Shown here piece after piece: positions 15,441 to 24,221 of a stretch of DNA of 45,803 nt; within the stretch, counting starts at the first letter, position 1; each line of letters opens with the position of its first letter. The translations under genes and the position numbers were made by a program. The DNA is from an uncultured bacterium (lineage in GTDB: Bacteria; Cyanobacteriota; Vampirovibrionia; Gastranaerophilales; Gastranaerophilaceae), in assembly GCA_900551675.1 (NCBI GenBank), contig URXH01000004.1, positions 1 to 45,803 on the forward strand, read 5' to 3'. Below the pieces are notes generated by a model. That model saw nothing but the letters and a program-made list of their open reading frames with translations, did not search any database and was not told where the DNA came from.

Positions 15441-16319
15441 ATGATAACAAGGATAACTCCGCTAAATACAAGCTTTTGTGCTGATAAAAAAACTATAAAC
15501 GTGGATGGTGAATATAGAGACCCTTTAATGAGATGGCCGCTTCGCGGTGCTGCATTTACAAACGAAGTGGGTGAATCATTGCGTCCTATTATAGGCGAAT
15601 ATGCGACTTTGAGCTGGGTTCCTGCCCTTATGTATATTGGTGCAGATATTTATGACAAATATAAAAATAATAATACAGAATACAGCCCGAATTCAAAAAG
15701 ATGTTTAAAACAGGCAATTTTTCAGGGTATGGCAAGTATATTCCTTCCTCTGGTTGCCGTAAAAGCAGGACAAAAAGTTTTTTCACAGTTCGGAAAATTA
15801 TCTGAAGATAAAATAACTATAAACTCTAAAGAACACATTGCACGAATTGCTCAAGAATTTATTGCTAATGGAAAAATGCATGCATTTGACGGAAAAGATG
15901 AAGAATGTGTAAAAGATTTTCTTGACAGAGTTTCAAACAATATGGATTTTAAACACAGAAAAAAATTTTTTAGGATTTTTCATATAGACAAAAAGGAAAA
16001 TATCGCAAGATATGCAGAAAATTCCATAAAAGATTTAATTAAATTAAGAAAAGAACTTCTCAATCCTGCCGGTAAAATCAAAACCGGCAATTGGTACTCA
16101 TCCTTTCTCAAGTATCTTAAGAGCGGGCAGACTGAAAATGTTGCGATTAAGAGTGTCTTAAGTAAATTTCAAAAAAACAAGATGATGAAAGGCAAATTTA
16201 TTAAAACAATCGGCGGATTTGCAGCAGTTGGAATAGCTATAAAACCTATAGACAATTTTGTAGAAAATATTCTAATAGGTAAATATGTAGGTCCGGGCAT
16301 TGACAATTTCAAAAAATAA
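15441..16319 (+). CDS. Hypothetical protein with hydrophobic segments
   Basis: I do not recognise this 292-residue protein. It has three moderately hydrophobic stretches that could be membrane segments: about residues 54-70 (LSWVPALMYIGADI), 94-112 (FQGMASIFLPLVAV) and 254-268 (IGGFAAVGIAIKPI). A lysine-rich helical middle (130-230) lies between them. There is no signal peptide. GAAGAAGG precedes the ATG at 11 bases, and TGC-TATAAT near 15318 is a probable extended -10 promoter, leaving a leader of over 100 bases. The length and clean frame support a real, probably lineage-specific gene. Confidence 0.72.
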   Translation: MITRITPLNTSFCADKKTINVDGEYRDPLMRWPLRGAAFTNEVGESLRPIIGEYATLSWVPALMYIGADIYDKYKNNNTEYSPNSKRCLKQAIFQGMASIFLPLVAVKAGQKVFSQFGKLSEDKITINSKEHIARIAQEFIANGKMHAFDGKDEECVKDFLDRVSNNMDFKHRKKFFRIFHIDKKENIARYAENSIKDLIKLRKELLNPAGKIKTGNWYSSFLKYLKSGQTENVAIKSVLSKFQKNKMMKGKFIKTIGGFAAVGIAIKPIDNFVENILIGKYVGPGIDNFKK

Positions 16320-16376
16320 CATCTTCAATAAAATGGGACGTTAATAAAAAGTACAGACACTTCACAAATACCGTAT

Positions 16377-17150
16377 TTAAGAGTTATTTGACAAAAAATC
16401 CATAAGTATTTTATCACGTGATTTAATAGTTTTTAAAACGTAATTATAATCGTTAACTGATAAAAGATTATATTCTTCAGTAATTTCATACGCAACTTGT
16501 TCAGGAGAAACATTCTGTTCAAGTTTTTGCAAATGTAAAAGAATATTTTTTTGTTCTTGTAAATCTAAATTATATTTTTCCACTAAATTATTGCATACCA
16601 GATTGTTTTCCACAATTTTTACGGCAGACGGAAGCATAGTATCTGCAAGACTTTCATCCTCTTCAAATGCTTCTGAAAATTTTTTTACTGCGTATTTTTT
16701 TATAAAAAAATCATCCAGTTTTTCAATTTTTTCGTTGGATAAATTAAGTTTTTCTGCTACAGTGTCAATAAATGAATCTATAAGTTCTGCGTTGTCGCAG
16801 AATGCACAAAGGTCTTCTGTCGAAGAATAATTATTCTTTTTCAAAAATCTGTTAACAATTTTTTTTAATTTATCACTATCTTCGCGGGATAACTCTAAGT
16901 CTTTTGAGATGTCATTAAAAAAAGTTTTATCAAATTCATTAAAATCATCATTATTAATCCCTGTGAATTTTACCTGACTTCTTCCAAAAAATTCCAACCG
17001 GTTTAATTCATTATTAATACTGATTTGTTTGCCTTTTTGTTCTGTCGTAGAACTATAAATATTTTTCAGTGCATAATTATTATAATTAAAACAATTTATA
17101 CTCTTAATTTTCATATTGGTATTAAAAACTGATAAAATAATTTTTGCCAT
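16377..17150 (-). CDS. Hypothetical acidic helical protein
   Basis: I do not recognise this protein. The frame gives 257 residues from 17150; ATG 17114 (MKIKSINCF) is an alternative start, and neither has a clear ribosome site. Residues 1-75 are Asn/Ser-rich and probably disordered. From about residue 78 the sequence is helical and acidic, with repeated short helices (LELSREDSDKLKKIVNRF; LNLSNEKIEKLDDFF; LDLQEQKNILLHLQKL) that suggest an all-alpha bundle. It has no signal peptide. It is divergent from the GH57 gene. Confidence 0.68.
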   Translation of the reverse strand: MAKIILSVFNTNMKIKSINCFNYNNYALKNIYSSTTEQKGKQISINNELNRLEFFGRSQVKFTGINNDDFNEFDKTFFNDISKDLELSREDSDKLKKIVNRFLKKNNYSSTEDLCAFCDNAELIDSFIDTVAEKLNLSNEKIEKLDDFFIKKYAVKKFSEAFEEDESLADTMLPSAVKIVENNLVCNNLVEKYNLDLQEQKNILLHLQKLEQNVSPEQVAYEITEEYNLLSVNDYNYVLKTIKSRDKILMDFLSNNS

Positions 17151-17182
17151 TTGTAAAAATTTTTGTTACAATTATAAATATA

Positions 17183-19408
17183 ATGATGAGCCAAACGAAA
17201 AAGTTGTCTATAGCATTCTACTGGCACATGCACCAGCCTGTTTATCAGCTTTCTCCGCAGGGAGACTATTTGATGCCGTGGGTCAGACTGCATGCTGTCA
17301 AAGATTATCTTGATATGGTGCTTATTTTAAACAAGTTTAAAAATATAAAATTAAACTTCAACCTTGTTCCGGTTTTGCTGGATGCTCTAATTGATTACGG
17401 CGAAAATGAAATGCATGATATACATTCAAGGCTTACTGTTACTGATATTGAAGATTTGACTGATGATGACAAAGAATTTATTATAAATAACTTTTTTGAT
17501 GCAAACTTTCACTCAATGATTCTGCCGAATGAAAGATATAACAGCCTTTATCAAAAATACCAGCTGGGTGAAGAAAATGACATCAATATTTTCTCTGCGC
17601 AGGAATATTCAGACCTTATGGCATATTTTAACCTTGTATGGTTTGATCCTATATACAAAAATATGTATCCGGAACTGAAAAAATTGATTAAAAAAGGGAA
17701 AAACTACACACTTGATGACAGGATAAAAATTATAGAAATCCAGAGAGACATAATAAGAAAAATTATCCCAACATACCGTAAATTTATACAAAAAGGAAAA
17801 ATTGAAGTTACGACAAGCCCTTATTATCATCCGATTTTGCCCATTCTGCTTGATATAAAGAGCATAAAAAAATCTGCACAGAGCGAGCTTCCTTCTAATC
17901 TTAAAATGGAGCTTGATGCAAAAATGCAGACAAAAATGGCGCTTGACAGGGTTGAAGAACTTTTGGGCAAGCGTCCGCAAGGAATTTGGCCTTCTGAGCA
18001 GTGCATTAATTCAAAAGTTACAGAGATGCTGAAAGAACTTGGAGTAAAATGGACAATATCAGATGAGGGAATTCTGTCTAATTCTATCAAATTTGAATTT
18101 GTACGTGATTTCAGAGGTTATCTGGAAGATCCTTACCATCTTTTGAAATCTTATGATTATAAAGGACTTGATATAATTTTCCGAGATTCTGTAATCCCAA
18201 ACTTAATCGGGTTTGAATACCCTAACCATCCAGCAGAAGCTGCTGCAAACGATTTATACGACAGGATAAAAGTTACACAGAGCAAGCTTTTATCATCCCC
18301 TGATGAACACCATCTGCTTACAATTGCAATGGACGGTGAAAATTGCTGGGAAAACTACATAGAAGACGGCGCCGTATTTTTACAGACAATATATTCGCTG
18401 ATTGAAAACGACCCGACACTTGAAACAATTCTCATAAGCGATTACCTTGAAAAAGATACGCCGAAACCTTTAAACAAATTAAGCCCCGGCTCATGGATTA
18501 ACAGAAACTTCAAACTCTGGATTGACGAACCTTTAAAAAATCTTGCATGGACATATCTAAAACAGGTAAGAGATGATTTTTGCGCGTTTGTAAAACAAAA
18601 TCCGCTTCATCCTAACATTGAGGCTGCAAGACGCGAGCTGTTTATCTGCGAGGGAAGCGACTGGTTCTGGTGGTACGGAGAACCAAACGATTCCGGACGC
18701 GACAACATTTTTGATTATATTTTCAGAGAACATTTAAAGAATATTTATCTCTACCTCGGACTTCAGCCTCCGGTGTATCTTGACACTCCGCTTTTATCCG
18801 CAATATCAAAACCGTCAAGATACCCCAAAGGTGAATTCACTCCTGTCTTAGACGGGAAAGAACACGATGATGAAACCTGGCTTAACGCAGGATGTATTAA
18901 AATTCCTGACGGGCCTGTACTTGATGAATTTAAGTTTTTTGACAAAATATGTTTCGGTTACGACAGGGATAATTTATATTTAAGGTTTTATATTAATGAA
19001 TACAACAAACAGGCTGTAACAAACTCAAAACGTGTAAATCAAATGTATGTTTATATGAGAAATCAAAATAAACGCCAGTCGCTGTCTCCGATAAGGATTA
19101 TACAAAAAGCTGAAAGTATTCTGCCTATTTCTAAAGAAAAATTCCATAATGAAATGCAGATTTCAATATATGACGGGAAAATTAATCTTGTCCGTCTTGT
19201 AAAATCACTCCCGAACAATTTATGGGCAATTACATCACCGAAAAATATTACAGCAATATATGATAAAGTTGTGGATGTCAGTATTCCTTTCGATGATATA
19301 GGAATAGAAAAAGGGGATACTCTTGAGTTCCTGTTTATCAATGCAGCATACGGGGTTAAAGATTACTTTATACCAAACGAAATGCTTTTGACAATTAAAC
19401 GAATGTAA
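17183..19408 (+). CDS. Glycoside hydrolase family 57 (alpha-amylase/glucanotransferase-like)
   Basis: The product has 741 residues. The family's first conserved region HMHQP is at 15-19. GIWPSEQ carries the presumed nucleophile Glu272, and AMDGENCWENY the acid/base Asp384, matching GH57 conserved regions III and IV. After the catalytic barrel, residues from about 560 form a beta-rich C-terminal domain (DGKEHDDETWLNAG..., then a lectin-like stretch). GH57 enzymes hydrolyse or transfer alpha-1,4-glucans in the cytoplasm, so a glycogen role is likely. A TGT-TACAAT box lies 10 bases before ATG-ATG, leaving at most a very short leader. Confidence 0.93.
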   Translation: MMSQTKKLSIAFYWHMHQPVYQLSPQGDYLMPWVRLHAVKDYLDMVLILNKFKNIKLNFNLVPVLLDALIDYGENEMHDIHSRLTVTDIEDLTDDDKEFIINNFFDANFHSMILPNERYNSLYQKYQLGEENDINIFSAQEYSDLMAYFNLVWFDPIYKNMYPELKKLIKKGKNYTLDDRIKIIEIQRDIIRKIIPTYRKFIQKGKIEVTTSPYYHPILPILLDIKSIKKSAQSELPSNLKMELDAKMQTKMALDRVEELLGKRPQGIWPSEQCINSKVTEMLKELGVKWTISDEGILSNSIKFEFVRDFRGYLEDPYHLLKSYDYKGLDIIFRDSVIPNLIGFEYPNHPAEAAANDLYDRIKVTQSKLLSSPDEHHLLTIAMDGENCWENYIEDGAVFLQTIYSLIENDPTLETILISDYLEKDTPKPLNKLSPGSWINRNFKLWIDEPLKNLAWTYLKQVRDDFCAFVKQNPLHPNIEAARRELFICEGSDWFWWYGEPNDSGRDNIFDYIFREHLKNIYLYLGLQPPVYLDTPLLSAISKPSRYPKGEFTPVLDGKEHDDETWLNAGCIKIPDGPVLDEFKFFDKICFGYDRDNLYLRFYINEYNKQAVTNSKRVNQMYVYMRNQNKRQSLSPIRIIQKAESILPISKEKFHNEMQISIYDGKINLVRLVKSLPNNLWAITSPKNITAIYDKVVDVSIPFDDIGIEKGDTLEFLFINAAYGVKDYFIPNEMLLTIKRM

Positions 19409-19489
19409 CAATTTCTTAACATAGCAGGACAATAATCTAAAGTTTTTTTATTGTCTGCCGTTAATAAAAACAGCAAAGGGAAATTATAT

Positions 19490-19675
19490 ATGGTTGAATT
19501 TAACAGTGACATACCAAAAGGATTACCGCAATTAGATAAAGATTACTGGGACAAGCAAAAAAGCACAAAAAGCGCCGATAATCAAAATCAGGATCCGCTT
19601 TTTGATATAAATACAAAATTTACTCTTGAAAACGATCTTTCAAAAATTTCAGTTTTCAACGGTAATAAAAAATAG
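19490..19675 (+). CDS. Small hypothetical protein
   Basis: ATG 19490 is chosen because AAAGGG lies 8 bases before it. The 61-residue product is hydrophilic (PKGLPQLDKDYWDKQKST...), with Asn/Gln/Lys-rich linkers and no membrane segment. It ends just before a bidirectional terminator. Not recognised; likely a small soluble or intrinsically disordered protein. Confidence 0.6.
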   Translation: MVEFNSDIPKGLPQLDKDYWDKQKSTKSADNQNQDPLFDINTKFTLENDLSKISVFNGNKK

Positions 19676-19711
19676 ATTTTATATTTTCCTCCTTTTCCTC
19701 GATATTACAAT

Positions 19712-19748
19712 AAAAAAAGAACCTTTAATTATAAAAGGTTCTTTTTTT
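19712..19748. terminator. Bidirectional terminator between small gene and dut
   Basis: A perfect 15-bp stem (A7-GAACCTTT / AAAGGTTC-T7) with a 7-base loop gives T-tracts on both strands. It serves the convergent genes on both sides. Confidence 0.93.
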
Positions 19749-19768
19749 TATTATAACACGATTAAAGA

Positions 19769-20206
19769 TTATTTCCCTGTAGATCCAAAACCGCCTTCAC
19801 CGCGAGAAGTTGCAGAAAGTTCAACAGCAACTTTTATATCAGCCTGTTCTACTCTTGCAATAATCATCTGTGCAATTCTTTCATCCGGTTGAATTGTATA
19901 TGTTTCATTAGAAAGATTTACAACAGGTACACAGACTTCTCCTCTGTAGTCTTCATCAATAGTTCCAACACAATTTATCAAAGTAATCCCGTGCTTAATA
20001 GACAAACCTGAACGAGGTCTTATCTGTGCTTCGTAACCATGCTCAAGTTCAATTTTCAAACCTGTTGGAATTAGCGCTCTTTCCAGCGGTTTTAAAGTAA
20101 CAGGTTCAGATATTGCTGCACATAAATCCATGCCTGCTGCGCCTTCTGTTTTATATTCGGGTAAGAATTTGTTATGCGGTAATCTTTCAATTTTTAATAC
20201 TGTCAT
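19769..20206 (-). CDS. dut: Deoxyuridine 5'-triphosphate nucleotidohydrolase
   Basis: The 145-residue trimeric-type dUTPase has all five family motifs in order: AAGMDLCA, RPRSGLSIKHGI, NCVGTIDEDYRGE (catalytic Asp), ERIAQMIIA and the C-terminal RGEGGFGSTGK. It splits dUTP to dUMP and pyrophosphate, keeping uracil out of DNA and feeding dTMP synthesis. GGAGAA precedes the ATG. Full length, single-gene unit with a terminator at its end. Confidence 0.97.
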   Translation of the reverse strand: MTVLKIERLPHNKFLPEYKTEGAAGMDLCAAISEPVTLKPLERALIPTGLKIELEHGYEAQIRPRSGLSIKHGITLINCVGTIDEDYRGEVCVPVVNLSNETYTIQPDERIAQMIIARVEQADIKVAVELSATSRGEGGFGSTGK

Positions 20207-20327
20207 ATTTTCTCCACTGCCAGAATAACTTAGTATAATATCAATAAAATCTTATAAGCAATTCTCTTATATTGATTTATATTATACCACAATAAAAGCG
20301 GCTCAAATCCAAACTTATAAAAAAATA

Positions 20328-20355
20328 AAAAAGTCCGGTTTTCTCCGGACTTTTT
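20328..20355. terminator. Bidirectional terminator after the hcp-cupin operon
   Basis: AAAAAGTCCGG (20328-20338) pairs with CCGGACTTTTT (20345-20355) over a 6-base loop. On the minus strand it follows the cupin stop at 20361. Confidence 0.93.
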
Positions 20356-20360
20356 AGATT

Positions 20361-20666
20361 TTATATTTTTATTAAAAGAAATTTGCTATCTTTAAGCGCA
20401 AGAACTTTATGTTCACGATCTTTTTTGAACATCAAAATTTCTCCTTTACCGACTTTAAATTTTTCCGCGTCAAAATGAACCTCAATTTCTCCGTCAAGAA
20501 TATATACAGCTGCATCACATATTGATGTGTGGGTATCTATAATTTCATTTTTTTTAATTGCAATAACAGACAGACTATTATCATTGTCCTCCATTAAAAT
20601 TTCACGCTTAAATTTTTCATCCCCTAAATCAACAATGTCTTTTGCTTTTAATACGTTGTAATACAT
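20361..20666 (-). CDS. Small cupin-domain protein
   Basis: The 101 residues form a single cupin barrel. IIDTHTS and YILDGEIEVHF fit cupin motif 1, and KVGKGEILMFKKDREHKV fits motif 2, although the metal-ligand set is incomplete (one His in each motif is clear). AAAGGAGGG, one of the strongest ribosome sites here, precedes the ATG. It lies 31 bases downstream of hcp on the same strand, so it is co-transcribed and may take part in nitrosative or redox stress handling (inference). Confidence 0.85.
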   Translation of the reverse strand: MYYNVLKAKDIVDLGDEKFKREILMEDNDNSLSVIAIKKNEIIDTHTSICDAAVYILDGEIEVHFDAEKFKVGKGEILMFKKDREHKVLALKDSKFLLIKI

Positions 20667-20697
20667 TTTTCCCTCCTTTATATATTTTATTTCTGAA

Positions 20698-22230
20698 TTA
20701 TTCGAGAATTTCTTTTAAATCCTGTTCAGGTGTTGTGATTGGCTTTATTTTAAATTTATCAGCCAGAAAATTCATAATATTGGGTGATACAAATGCAGGC
20801 AGTGTCGGTCCGAGCCGAATATTTTCAATCCCAAGATATAAAAGTGTTAAAAGAATGCATACAGCTTTTTGTTCGTACCATGAAAGCACGAGCGTAAGAG
20901 GCAGTTCATTAACAGTGCAGTTAAAAACTTTAGAAAGTTCTAAAGCTACTTTTATAGCAGAATACGCATCATTGCATTGCCCCATATCAAGAATCCGCGG
21001 GATTCCATTAATTTCACCTAAATCCATATCATTAAAACGGAATTTTCCGCAGGCCAGAGTTAAAATAAGCGTATCAGAAGATGTTTTTTCAACAAATTCC
21101 GTATAATAATTTCTCCCTGGTCTTGCACCATCGCACCCGCCGACAAGAAATATATGTTTGATTTTTCCTGATTTAACAGCGTCAACAACTTTATCAGCAA
21201 CTGATAAAACAGTATTATGCCCAAATCCTGTGGTTAAAACATCCCCTCCGTTAATTCCTGTCATTTTATGCTGTTCTTTATACCCTCCAAGTTCTAATGC
21301 CTTATTTATAACAGGTGTAAAATCCTTATTTTTATCTATATGAATCATGTCAGGATATTGAACTACAGATGTTGTAAAAACTCTATCTGCATAACTTTCT
21401 TTTACAGGCATTATACAGTTTGTAGTAAATAATACAGGAGCAGGAATATTTTCAAATTCTATCTGCTGTTTTTGCCAGGCAGTCCCGAAATTCCCTTTAA
21501 GATGGGAATATTTCTTTAACTCCGGATAAGCATGGCACGGAAGCATTTCTCCATGTGTGTAAATATTTATTCCTTTGTCTTTTGTTTGTTCCAAAAGTAG
21601 TGCCATATCATGCAAATCATGCCCCGAAACTACAATAAAAGGACCGGGTTCTATATTAGTGCTGACTTTTGTCGGAACAGGATTGCCGTAAGTTTTTGTA
21701 TTCGCTCTGTCAAGAAGCTCCATACATTTAAGGTTTATTTCTCCTGTTTTTAGAACAAGTTCTGTTAAATCTGCCGGACTTAAGTTCTGAGAAATTTTTT
21801 GTAGGACCTCATAAAAAAAATTGTCCACGTCATCGTCTCTATAACCAAGAACTCTTGCATGATGCGCATAAGCAGCCATTCCTTTAAGCCCGAATAATAT
21901 TAATGACTTAAGACTTTTTATATCTTCATCTGCGTTCCATATATTTTGAACATCAAACTTATTATCACAGTTTAAGGAACTATTAACTTCTTCTATCAAA
22001 ATTTCTATAGATGCATTATCAAAATTAACATTGGTTACGGTTGTGAAAAGTCCGTCTATTATTAATTCTGTATTTTTGTCATTTTTTTCTGCGCAGTTTG
22101 CAAGATTAATAAGCGAATTTACCAGTTCATCCTGCAGATTTGCGGTGTCTGCTTTTTTCCCGCATACGCCGTTTACAGTGCATCCCTTGCCAAGAGACGT
22201 CTGCTCACATTGAAAACAAAACATAGACAT
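20698..22230 (-). CDS. hcp: Hybrid cluster protein (hydroxylamine reductase)
   Basis: ATG 22230 is chosen from GGAGGG about 9 bases upstream, giving 510 residues. The N-terminus has the [4Fe-4S] ligands CFQCEQT...GCTVNGVC (spacing C-x2-C-x8-C-x5-C). All hybrid-cluster ligand motifs follow: GHDLHD, HGEMLPC, TTNCIMP, GGCDGARPG, LACGKF, GQCNDA and the Glu/Lys pair in SWYEQKA. Hcp reduces hydroxylamine or nitric oxide and can S-nitrosylate proteins, and it marks an anaerobic lifestyle. No hcr reductase gene follows; a cupin gene does. Confidence 0.96.
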   Translation of the reverse strand: MSMFCFQCEQTSLGKGCTVNGVCGKKADTANLQDELVNSLINLANCAEKNDKNTELIIDGLFTTVTNVNFDNASIEILIEEVNSSLNCDNKFDVQNIWNADEDIKSLKSLILFGLKGMAAYAHHARVLGYRDDDVDNFFYEVLQKISQNLSPADLTELVLKTGEINLKCMELLDRANTKTYGNPVPTKVSTNIEPGPFIVVSGHDLHDMALLLEQTKDKGINIYTHGEMLPCHAYPELKKYSHLKGNFGTAWQKQQIEFENIPAPVLFTTNCIMPVKESYADRVFTTSVVQYPDMIHIDKNKDFTPVINKALELGGYKEQHKMTGINGGDVLTTGFGHNTVLSVADKVVDAVKSGKIKHIFLVGGCDGARPGRNYYTEFVEKTSSDTLILTLACGKFRFNDMDLGEINGIPRILDMGQCNDAYSAIKVALELSKVFNCTVNELPLTLVLSWYEQKAVCILLTLLYLGIENIRLGPTLPAFVSPNIMNFLADKFKIKPITTPEQDLKEILE

Positions 22231-22296
22231 ATAAATTTCCCTCCGTATCAACAAAAACTAATTTAACCGAAAAATTAAAAAACAATATTATTCTAT

Positions 22297-22311
22297 CTGA
22301 TTTCAAATCAG
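22297..22311. promoter_or_regulatory. Palindrome upstream of hcp
   Basis: CTGATTT-C-AAATCAG is a perfect 7-bp inverted repeat about 70 bases before the hcp start. On the minus strand it is followed at once by TAGAAT, a possible -10 box. It may bind a nitrosative-stress regulator, but its odd length does not fit the even-spaced FNR or HcpR consensus. Confidence 0.4.
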
Positions 22312-22342
22312 GTAATCTTTTAATTCCCCATCCGCATTATTT

Positions 22343-22825
22343 TTATAGCTTCCAGGACGTACATCTAGGGATCCACATAGGTACATTCTTTTTGTATCTT
22401 ATGTAAGCCTCTCCAAAATTATTTTCAAGTTGTTTTTCTTCAAAAAAAAAAAAAAAAATTTTTTTTATTAAAAAAAAAAAAACCGCCCACCAGAAAATTT
22501 GAATTGCATTTAAAAGAAAATATTCTGAAATCAAAATAAGTAAAATACCAATAATCATAGGATTCCTGACATAACAGTAAGGTCCGCTTACAACAAGTTT
22601 TTTAGGCGGATTCCATGGAGCTAATGTACCCTTGCCCACATTGTTAAACAATATCATTGTCCAGCCTGCCAAAAATAATCCTGAAACCAGCAATAAAACA
22701 CCTGCGATTAAAAAAACTTTATCAGGTTTAATGTAGTAATAATCAGTAAAATATAATATTAAAGCAGGTATTATAACCACTACATTAAACGGCAATACAA
22801 GTATTGTTTTTAACCATTCAAACAT
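22343..22825 (-). CDS. Isoprenylcysteine/phospholipid methyltransferase-like membrane protein
   Basis: The 160-residue protein has about four membrane helices and the C-terminal signature of the ICMT/PEMT family: GPYCYVRNPMIIG, then EE...L...FGEAYIRYKKNVPMWIP. These enzymes methylate lipids or isoprenyl-cysteine at the membrane using S-adenosylmethionine; the bacterial substrates are mostly unknown. Residues about 113-130 come from a T13-A8-T17 stretch (on the coding strand) and include a run of five Phe. The frame is intact but depends on those homopolymers. TATAAT ends 6 bases before the ATG without a Shine-Dalgarno site, suggesting a leaderless mRNA. Confidence 0.85.
   Translation of the reverse strand: MFEWLKTILVLPFNVVVIIPALILYFTDYYYIKPDKVFLIAGVLLLVSGLFLAGWTMILFNNVGKGTLAPWNPPKKLVVSGPYCYVRNPMIIGILLILISEYFLLNAIQIFWWAVFFFLIKKIFFFFFEEKQLENNFGEAYIRYKKNVPMWIPRCTSWKL
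22442..22482. repeat. A17-T8-A13 homopolymer cluster within coding sequence
   Basis: On the plus strand a run of 17 A is followed by 8 T, ATT, and 13 A. All lie in the ICMT-like gene. They are hot spots for slippage in cells and for sequencing or assembly error. Confidence 0.9.
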
Positions 22826-22928
22826 AATATGATTATATTATAAAAGTTTTGCAGCATTATCAAATCCAGTCTGTTTATTGTGGATCTTTTATTAGCAATT
22901 TTATAATACAAATGTAAAAAAATCTGTA

Positions 22929-23725
22929 CTATTTACATCTCATTGCTTTATCCCAACCAAGTTTCTCAGGGCAATGCAGGTAATCCATATTTTCATTTAG
23001 CAGAACCCATGCAGTACATCCTCTGCCTTGTTCGGTTGCAGGTTTCCCTTTTGAATTTGTAACATCACAATAATCCTCAAATGATATTGCATGATCTTGA
23101 TGTCCGTAAGGTTTTATTCCCTGAGGTGTAATATAAAACCAAAAAGCACTCACACCAAGTTTAGCTGTTTTTTCAGGCAAAAATACTTCAATATCACCAC
23201 ATCCTGCAGAGGTTTTGCTACAATCTTTATTAACCCAGCCTATCATTATTATAGCACCATCAGCTGTAAATATTTTATTATGATCATCTGATATTGTTGT
23301 GCCGCCGCTTGATGAATAATTTCTTCCGTCAAGAGATAAATATCGTCTAAAAGAATGGCTCGTCGTTCCTGACTGTTTAATATATTTTCTCAAATTATCA
23401 GCGAACATGTCAGAGCCGCTCTCATCTAAAATAGCATTACCATCCTCATCTTTTTCTCCGGTATTAGTAGTAACATAATCCCAGCTTTCTATATCACCGT
23501 ATTCATTCCTGGCCATTAAGAATGCCTGAGAGAGTATAGAATAAACCTTTTTTAACTGTACAACACGCTGTTTTTCACGATGCTCCTGAATAAGTGAAGG
23601 CATAGTCATTGCAGCAACAATTCCGATAACTCCTAAAGTTATTAATACCTCAGCAAGCGTAAAACCTTGAGACGAAGCTGTTAAATGCCCCCCCCCCGAT
23701 TTACAAAACTTAATAACATCTTCAT
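22929..23725 (-). CDS. Prepilin-like protein, reading frame broken at a G10 tract
   Basis: AAAGGAG and ATG 23725 open a leader peptide (MKMLLSFVNRGGG) that meets a run of ten G. In this sequence the frame then reads I-stop after 14 codons. With 11 (or 8) G the frame continues through HLTASSQG|FTLAEVLITLGVIGIVAAMTMPSLI into a 265-residue pseudopilin whose body ends at 22929. The FTLAEV motif is the prepilin-peptidase site and N-terminal pilin helix; the rest is a globular pilin domain with an alpha-spine. The body has no stop codons, so the gene is not decaying. It is best read as phase-OFF or as a homopolymer sequencing error. An ATG downstream of the pilin helix could not make a functional pilin. 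Confidence 0.85.
23688..23697. repeat. Poly-C/G tract (10 bp) in the prepilin leader
   Basis: Ten C on the plus strand (G on the coding strand) lie 29 bases into the prepilin gene. One more base restores the frame. It is by far the longest G/C homopolymer in this AT-rich window. Confidence 0.9.
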
Positions 23726-23896
23726 AATCGTCTCCTTTATTTAAACTTTTATATTCATATACATTGCTATTTTAACATATATTTCTGAAGATTTCAATAT
23801 ATTATGCTGTTTGAGATTAACCCGCTTTCGCTCTTGCAGTCCGCACTGGAATTTCCTCTAATACAACAGGCTTTTCCCTGCGCTATTACAAGTAAT

Positions 23897-23925
23897 AAAA
23901 AGGACGGGTTTATCCCGTCCTTTTT
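23897..23925. terminator. Terminator after tRNA-Arg
   Basis: AAAAAGGACGGG pairs with CCCGTCCTTTTT over a 5-base loop, directly 3' of the tRNA on the minus strand; symmetrical A/T flanks make it bidirectional. Confidence 0.93.
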
Positions 23926-23928
23926 ATT

Positions 23929-24002
<74 letters not shown>

Positions 24003-24221
24003 TTGGATCCAGAGGGCTTAGACAAGTGTTTGGTTTCGTGGGGTACCTGTATAATCCCTCATAAAATTTATCCTAACACAAAAATTTTTCTTTGCAAGAT
24101 TTAGCAAATTTTTATTTGTAAACTTATGTAACTTTATTGTAATACTATTAAAGATTTGTATAACTAAAACCGTAAGTATATTTTGTTAGTGTAAATCTTA
24201 AATTTCAAAGGAGAAATGTTT

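Noticed and set aside
22297..22311. FNR/CRP-type box upstream of hcp
   Set aside because: The half-sites TGAT and ATCA are 5 bases apart; the FNR and HcpR consensus needs 4, so only a generic operator is claimed.
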